Assembly: GCA_965198185.1 (NCBI GenBank)
Contig: CBDAOU010000001.1
Span: 558,001-622,000, forward strand
Direction of reading: 5' to 3'
DNA length: 64,000 bases
DNA from: JAJECS01 sp965198185
GTDB lineage: Bacteria > Chloroflexota > UBA11872
Made by a program: the position numbers and the translations under genes. Positions 59,409-64,000 of the stretch are shown one piece after another (within the stretch, counting starts at the first letter, position 1; every line of letters begins with the position of its first letter). Under the pieces are notes generated by a model that was given only the letters and a program-made list of their open reading frames with translations, was not told the origin of the DNA and made no database searches.

Positions 59409-60935
59409 GTGTCTCGGCGCGTGCTGCGATCGCCCCTCTTTCTTCCCGCGGTCCTCCTGGGCGGCGTGCTCACGGCGTTCTTCGGTCTCAGCGCCGTCCC
59501 CAATGTTGCCGGGGGCGACTGGGGCCAGTTTCAGACCTTCGGCTATCTGGGCGGGATCCCGCATGCACCGGGCTACCCACTGCTGACCGGCAGCATTCAC
59601 CTCGCGACGCGCATCGCGGGGTTTGCCGAGCCGGCGCACGTGGCAAACGTGGTCAACGCCTGCTTCGCCATCGGGGCCGGGGTGGGGCTCTTTGTGGTGA
59701 CGGCCGTCCTTGCTGGATCGCGTCTGGCCGGCCTGCTGGCCACGGTGGTGTTCACGACCGGCCACAGCATTTGGGCGCAAGCCACGCAGGCGGGGACGAT
59801 GAGCCTGCAGACGTTGATCGTCGTCTTGCTCATCGGCGCGCTCGTCGCGTACGACGACCAGCCGTCGGTTGCTCGGCTGGCCGCGGTGGGGTTCGCGACG
59901 GGACTCTCGTTTACCAATCACGGCGTCAGCGTCTTCATGCTGCCCGCCACGGCCGCTTTCGTCGCCAGCCGGCGCTTTCCGGGCATCGCGCGTCCACGGA
60001 CGCTGGCGGCGGGTGCAGGGGGCATCGCCCTTGGGCTGCTCCCCTGGATCTACGTGGTGCGCGGCTTGTTTGTTCCGATGCCCAGAGGCCTTCCCGAAAA
60101 CCGGGCCTTAATCACTGTCGAGGATCTGGTGCGGTTGGTCTTTGATCGGCCGCTCTCGCTGGTGAGTGGCGTTGGGACGATCACCAGACCTGTCGACACC
60201 GGAGGCGTGACGTTCCTGGACAAATGGCCCCTGCTCGCCAACGACATGCTGCGCGAACTGGGTTGGGGGTGGCTGGCGCTGGCCGTGGTGGGGTGGCTGG
60301 TGCTGGCGCGCCAGCGCGCGCGCCTGGCCGCCTGGATTGCCTGGACCGGCCTGACAACGATCTGGTTCATCCTGGCCTCGCACCCCATCTTCGACAGCGC
60401 GCGGTATTTCGCGGTGGTCTATGTCCTGCTGGCGGTGTGTCTGGCGGTGGCCGCCGCTCGGCTGCTGCGATGGGTCGAGCCGGCTGTCAAGCGCTTCGCG
60501 CCGTCATACGCGCGCCACGCCGTGCTTGCCGCCGGGTTGGCGGTCGTGCTTGCCGCCGGCCTGCGGATGCAGCAGCAATTCACCGGACCGGCGCGCGGCA
60601 ATGTGGTGGAGCTACGTGAGAAATCCGAGGGGCAAGCCACCATCGGTCTGGGCATCATGCGGCAGATGGAGCCCGGCAGCGTCTACATGACGAACTGGAC
60701 CTCGTCCTGGTACTCGCGCTACGCCGCGATCCGCGAGGGCGACCGCGGCATTCGCATCCAAACGGCGGACTACTGGACGATGGGCTACGAGCAGGCGGCC
60801 GACATATTGGCGAGCGGTCGGCATCTCTATCTGCAGCGCTCGACGCCGGAATACGAGGCCGCCTACACCGTGGAGCCGCGCTGGGGCGTGATCTACGAGG
60901 TGTTGCCGGCTGTGCCAGGGAAATCCGGGGGCTGA
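59409..60935 (+). CDS. DUF2723 multi-pass membrane protein, copy 2
   Basis: A 508-residue paralogue of the preceding protein, highly similar over the full length (GGDWGQFQTFGYLGGIPHAP is identical) but shorter by the segment after SIHLA and with a divergent loop (PMPRGLPENRALITVEDLVR against PVPTRYPDHIARLRVDELVH). It has the same helices and the same C-terminal domain ending YEVLPAVPGKSGG. Start GTG 59409. Its 3' end (60846-60938) is the sequence that is duplicated at 62916-63006, beyond the restriction-modification genes. Confidence 0.85.
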   Translation: MSRRVLRSPLFLPAVLLGGVLTAFFGLSAVPNVAGGDWGQFQTFGYLGGIPHAPGYPLLTGSIHLATRIAGFAEPAHVANVVNACFAIGAGVGLFVVTAVLAGSRLAGLLATVVFTTGHSIWAQATQAGTMSLQTLIVVLLIGALVAYDDQPSVARLAAVGFATGLSFTNHGVSVFMLPATAAFVASRRFPGIARPRTLAAGAGGIALGLLPWIYVVRGLFVPMPRGLPENRALITVEDLVRLVFDRPLSLVSGVGTITRPVDTGGVTFLDKWPLLANDMLRELGWGWLALAVVGWLVLARQRARLAAWIAWTGLTTIWFILASHPIFDSARYFAVVYVLLAVCLAVAAARLLRWVEPAVKRFAPSYARHAVLAAGLAVVLAAGLRMQQQFTGPARGNVVELREKSEGQATIGLGIMRQMEPGSVYMTNWTSSWYSRYAAIREGDRGIRIQTADYWTMGYEQAADILASGRHLYLQRSTPEYEAAYTVEPRWGVIYEVLPAVPGKSGG

Positions 60936-61017
60936 CGCGGGACGCTGATGCCAGCCCTGCGCAGCGCCGGCACATGGCGCGCTCGGCTTACGGAGCGTGG
61001 TGGTGTGTGGCATGCCG

Positions 61018-61023
61018 TACAAT
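61018..61023 (+). promoter_or_regulatory. Possible -10 box (TACAAT) of the restriction-modification module
   Basis: TACAAT lies in an AT-richer stretch (ACAATACGAACGAATACC) unlike the surrounding DNA, 87 bp before the ATG at 61110. No convincing -35 box is seen. Confidence 0.3.
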
Positions 61024-61109
61024 ACGAACGAATACCTAACAGGCTCAGCCCCCACGCGTTGACGATGCGAAGAGGTGGGGTTGATGCAGGCAGCGAATCG
61101 ACCGTGGGC

Positions 61110-62117
61110 ATGGCCGTGACAGCGCGACAGCCGGCATACATGTCGCCGGAGACGGATTTGGGGCCGCTTCTTCCCGACGAACTCCAGTCGCTGGCGAACC
61201 CTCAGACCGACCTGCCACGGATCGCGCGTGACCCCAGGCTCACTGGGCTGATTGGCGACGTTGTTCACAGAGTTCCAACAACGCATCGGCTCTATCTTGG
61301 TGACGCCCGTAGGCTCTCATTCCTTGAGCCGAACTCGATTCACCTAGTCGTGACATCTCCGCCCTACTGGGTGTTGAAGGAATATCCGGATCAAGACGGG
61401 CAACTGGGGCTCATCGCGGACTACGAGGACTTCCTGGCAAAGCTGGATCGGGTGTGGCAGCACTGCTTCGACGCGCTTGTGCCCGGCGGTCGTCTTGTCT
61501 GCGTTGTCGGGGACGTGTGCTTGTCGCGGCGGCAGAACAACGGGCGGCACACCGTGGTTCCGCTCCATTCATCGATTCAGGAACGCTGTCGAGCGATTGG
61601 CTTCGATAACCTTGCACCGATCATCTGGCACAAGATTGCGAACGCGGCGTACGAGGTCGAGAACGGCTCGACGTTCTTGGGTAAGCCGTATGAACCGAAC
61701 GCCGTCATCAAGAACGACATCGAATTCATCCTCATGCAGCGCAAGCCCGGCGGCTATCGGAAACCCTCAATTGCCGCACGAGTTCTCAGCGTTATCTCGA
61801 CAGAGAATCACAGCCAGTGGTTCCAACAGATATGGACAGGCCTCACCGGCGCGTCCACCAGGCATCATCCGGCTCCGTATCCAGAAGAGCTCGCCAGGCG
61901 GCTCATTCGGATGTTTAGCTTTGTCGGAGACACGGTGCTGGACCCCTTCATGGGCACGGGGACCACAAGCGTGGCCGCCGCCGGTGCGGGGCGAAGCAGC
62001 GTGGGCGTTGAGATCAACGAGGGCTATTTCGGGATGGCCGAGCGACGGATACGCAACTCCACGACGACGCTGTTTAGCACAGCCCGTGTGGTGGCAGACC
62101 GGGACACGGCCACGTAG
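61110..62117 (+). CDS. Type II DNA methyltransferase of the R-M module (SPPY motif)
   Basis: A 335-residue SAM-dependent amino-methyltransferase. Motif IV is HLVVTSPPYWVLKEY and motif I, later in the chain, is DTVLDPFMGTGTTSVAAAGA, so the order is beta-type; SPPY is commoner in cytosine-N4 enzymes, DPPY/NPPY in adenine-N6 enzymes. TRHHPAPYPEELARRLIRMF is a typical late segment. It protects DNA from the XhoI-like enzyme encoded right after it. The start is uncertain (in-frame ATGs at 61065, 61110 and 61140). Codon use is less GC-extreme than in neighbours (more AT in third positions), which supports acquisition by transfer. Confidence 0.9.
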   Translation: MAVTARQPAYMSPETDLGPLLPDELQSLANPQTDLPRIARDPRLTGLIGDVVHRVPTTHRLYLGDARRLSFLEPNSIHLVVTSPPYWVLKEYPDQDGQLGLIADYEDFLAKLDRVWQHCFDALVPGGRLVCVVGDVCLSRRQNNGRHTVVPLHSSIQERCRAIGFDNLAPIIWHKIANAAYEVENGSTFLGKPYEPNAVIKNDIEFILMQRKPGGYRKPSIAARVLSVISTENHSQWFQQIWTGLTGASTRHHPAPYPEELARRLIRMFSFVGDTVLDPFMGTGTTSVAAAGAGRSSVGVEINEGYFGMAERRIRNSTTTLFSTARVVADRDTAT

Positions 62118-62133
62118 CTTGAGCGGCCTAGAC

Positions 62134-62859
62134 GTGCGTGTTGCAGATGCGGTGCAGTTTTTCTGGCTGGCTCGACAGCAGCAAGCACACATCCAGGGAT
62201 CGACTAGCGGGCAGCGTGACCAGGGCGGCCGGACGGCCGTAACAGGCGGCAGCCGGATGGATGGCTTCAGCAACCTTGTGGCCGAACTGCTGGTCGAGGT
62301 CGGCGTGCCGGAATTGGCGATCTATCGCAAGAAGAACGTGGGTCTCCCGGGATACTTCCGCCCCACGAAGGAATGGGACCTCCTCGTCATCCTCGAGGGC
62401 AATTTGCTTGCGTCGATTGAGTTCAAATCGCAGGTCGGCCCGTCGTTCGGCAACAACTACAACAACCGAACCGAAGAGGCGCTGGGCAGTGCGACTGATC
62501 TTTGGACTGCGTACCGAGAGGGCGCATTCAAGCCGTCACCGAGGCCGTGGCTGGGCTACCTGATGCTGCTCGAGGAATCATCGAATTCGACCCGGGCAGT
62601 TCGCGCGCGCGAGTCGCATTACCCTGTTTTCAGGCAATTCGAGGATGCTTCGTACGCACGGCGCTATGAACTGCTGTGTGAGCGGTTAGTGCGAGAGCGG
62701 CTCTACGATGCGGCGTGCCTGCTGCTCTCCGATCAAGCAGGCGGGGCAAACGGCGCGTACCGCGAGCCGTCAGGCGAGATTTCATTTGCAAATTTCGTCG
62801 CATCGCTTACGGCACACGTCGGGGCGCACGTGAGATTCGCCGGCGGCCAGCAAAGCTAG
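62134..62859 (+). CDS. PaeR7I/XhoI-family type II restriction endonuclease
   Basis: A 241-residue endonuclease of the XhoI family, predicted to cut C^TCGAG. Recognised segments are FFWLARQQQAHIQG, VTGGSRMDGFSNLVAELLVE, LPGYFRPTKEWDLLVI, the catalytic core SIEFKSQVGPSFGNNYNNR (E-x-K type PD-(D/E)xK site) and TDLWTAYREGAFKPSPRPWL, which are nearly invariant in this family; LVRERLYDAACLLLSD follows. The whole length is covered, so the gene looks intact. GTG 62134 is used (TTG 62119 possible). It follows the methyltransferase gene by 16 bp. Many CTCGAG sites exist in this window (for example 2830, 6183, 16084, 32935). Confidence 0.92.
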   Translation: MRVADAVQFFWLARQQQAHIQGSTSGQRDQGGRTAVTGGSRMDGFSNLVAELLVEVGVPELAIYRKKNVGLPGYFRPTKEWDLLVILEGNLLASIEFKSQVGPSFGNNYNNRTEEALGSATDLWTAYREGAFKPSPRPWLGYLMLLEESSNSTRAVRARESHYPVFRQFEDASYARRYELLCERLVRERLYDAACLLLSDQAGGANGAYREPSGEISFANFVASLTAHVGAHVRFAGGQQS

Positions 62860-62915
62860 CGCCTCCAAGACTTAGGCGATCTGAGGACCAGGGCTCGTCC
62901 ACCCAGTGCCGGTGG

Positions 62916-63006
62916 CCGGAATACGAGGCCGCCTACACCGTGGAGCCGCGCGGGGCGTGATCTGCGAGGTGCTGCCGGCTGTGCCAGGGAAATCCGGGGG
63001 CTGACG
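62916..63006 (+). repeat. Direct repeat: copy of the DUF2723 gene 3' end
   Basis: About 91 bp match 60846-60938 (the last codons of the second DUF2723 gene, including its TGA) with a few substitutions and a 1-bp deletion. The copy lies directly after the restriction endonuclease gene and marks the right boundary of the R-M module. Confidence 0.92.
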
Positions 63007-63069
63007 CTCGACTTGAAGTTGGCGCCTGCGCATACTCGTTTCCGATAGCGTGGCGGACGAGAGGCATCC

Positions 63070-64000
63070 ATGCATCCAGCGACACCGCCGGAGTTGCGTT
63101 CGGTGCGGCAGTGGACCGGGCGCTGGATTTGGGTGGAGGGCGAGCGCAAGCCGTTCCATTTCTTCCTCTATGCCCGTCGCTCGTTCGATCTCGCCGAGGC
63201 GCCCGCGACGGCTCGGCTGCGGATCACCGCGTCGGATCGCTACGCCCTCTGGGTCAACGGGCGGTACATCGCCCGCGGACCGGCGCGGAGCGACCCGCGA
63301 CGCAAGAGCTATGACATTCATGACGTCGCAGTGCACCTGCGTCCCGGCGCCAACACCATCGCGGTGCGGGCCTATCACTACGCCACGCCTCGCAATGACG
63401 ACGGCTGGGCAAGCTGGAGCGGCAACGCCTATGGCGTGGGCGAGCGCGCGGGCCTGTGGGCGCAGCTTGAAACCGAGAACCAGGACGGCGCGACCTCAAC
63501 CATAGGAACCGACGCTTCGTGGCGCGTGCAACCCGCGAACGCCTGGGACCGGACGATCAAAGTAATCCACTCGCTGGTGGGTCCGCCGGAGGTCTACGAC
63601 GCCGCCGCCGACCCTCCCGACTGGATACAGCCGGAGTTCGACGACAGCGACTGGGATGCCGCCTGGGAAGTCCCCGCGAGGGACTACGACTGGGTGCTGT
63701 TGGAGGCCAGGGAAACGGCGCTGCTGGACGAGCGCGAGGTTTTTCCCGCGCGCGCGTCGGCCACGGGCGAGGTGATCGAGGAGAGCCGGGGGGCCGTCCG
63801 CGACCTGCCGGAGCGGCTGGTGCAGGAGGTGCACTTCCCGCTGGAGCACGCCGTGATCGAGAACGCGGACGCCTTGCTGCGGGCCGACGGCGTGACTGAG
63901 ATGCGGGGCGTGTTCGCGCCCGGTTATGGCATCCGGTCGCCGTTCATCGTGCTGGATTTCGGGCGGCAGCTCTTCGGCTTTCCCCGCGTGCGGCTGACGG
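63070..64000 (+). CDS. Alpha-L-rhamnosidase (GH78-like) N-terminal part, partial
   Basis: Open from ATG 63070 to the right window edge (310 codons, no stop). The visible part is a beta-sandwich accessory region of bacterial rhamnosidases: FHFFLYARRSFDLAEAPATA, ITASDRYALWVNGRYIARGP (a hallmark of the N-terminal galactose-binding-like domain), YDIHDVAVHLRPGANTIAVR and later IVLDFGRQLFGFPRVRL, where the catalytic-domain approach begins. The (alpha/alpha)6 catalytic barrel lies outside the window, so activity cannot be judged. It follows the repeat that ends the R-M module and is the resumption of the ancestral gene order. Confidence 0.83.
   Translation, partial: MHPATPPELRSVRQWTGRWIWVEGERKPFHFFLYARRSFDLAEAPATARLRITASDRYALWVNGRYIARGPARSDPRRKSYDIHDVAVHLRPGANTIAVRAYHYATPRNDDGWASWSGNAYGVGERAGLWAQLETENQDGATSTIGTDASWRVQPANAWDRTIKVIHSLVGPPEVYDAAADPPDWIQPEFDDSDWDAAWEVPARDYDWVLLEARETALLDEREVFPARASATGEVIEESRGAVRDLPERLVQEVHFPLEHAVIENADALLRADGVTEMRGVFAPGYGIRSPFIVLDFGRQLFGFPRVRLT

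Larger units (their letters stand above)
57539..60938 (+). repeat. Tandem duplication of a DUF2723 gene with its upstream region (period about 1.74 kb)
   Basis: GCATCGGGCCGGATG recurs at about 57539 and 59283, and the segment GGCATTCTCCGAGCGCTTGC occurs before both genes. The two units each hold one DUF2723 gene; differences are spread over the whole length, and unit 1 carries an extra stretch after LANHVALLARR. A partial third copy of the 3' end is at 62916-63006. Confidence 0.9.

Overview
The window is 64 kb of high-GC, densely coded bacterial chromosome (genes often 0-50 bp apart, many 4-nt ATGA overlaps, frequent GTG starts). No rRNA, tRNA, CRISPR array, transposase or phage gene was found. 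The gene set suggests a member of the Chloroflexota, probably an uncultured marine or host-associated lineage: a threonyl-tRNA synthetase without TGS domain, DUF2723 membrane proteins, paired M50-CBS proteases, a secreted glucose/sorbosone dehydrogenase-like protein with a Chloroflexota-type C-terminal domain, phytanoyl-CoA dioxygenase, PIG-L and amidohydrolase genes. This placement is inference; no marker phylogeny could be run.

Layout. 0-1.9 kb: ribD start (cut by the window edge), HAD phosphatase, coaE. 2-10.2 kb (minus): surE, M32 carboxypeptidase, amidohydrolase, Rieske protein, CinA/nucleotidyltransferase fusion, GNAT, hom-thrC. 10.3-17.2 kb (minus): heterodimeric ABC exporter, thrS with a possible attenuator, obg. 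17.3-25.7 kb: PIG-L, DinG-like helicase, SIMPL protein, FmdB zinc ribbon, apt, HhH-GPD glycosylase, Mrp, gpsA, orphan methyltransferase. 25.9-29.3 kb: a 1110-residue glycosidase/O-antigen-ligase fusion invaded by REP-like palindromes. 29.5-35.5 kb: a probable iron-responsive operon (imelysin, membrane protein, di-heme oxidase, second imelysin) facing an HTTM protein. 35.6-43.6 kb (minus): TIM-barrel isomerase plus Tat lipoprotein pseudoglycosidase, then a cluster of two NYN nucleases, two M50-CBS proteases, a 59-residue membrane protein, a coiled-coil protein and a CobW GTPase. 43.7-52.9 kb: polA, split xdhC, pyrD, YchF-like protein, rpsT, holA, class III aminotransferase. 53-64 kb: accessory region with a PIN toxin module, PhyH operon, duplicated DUF2723 genes, a PaeR7I/XhoI-type restriction-modification pair and the start of a rhamnosidase-like gene.

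Most striking: two defence/stability modules (PIN toxin-antitoxin at 53-54.5 kb; R-M at 61-62.9 kb) each lie exactly downstream of a host gene and are bracketed by a direct copy of that gene's 3' end, with no integrase in sight. Second, the NYN/M50/small-membrane-protein cluster looks like an uncharacterised regulated-proteolysis plus RNase module. Third, at least nine genes, including normally essential obg, are split by single-base indels that restore full-length proteins when corrected; these are best read as sequence errors, although three larger duplications (26 bp, 87 bp, about 147 bp) look like real slippage events.
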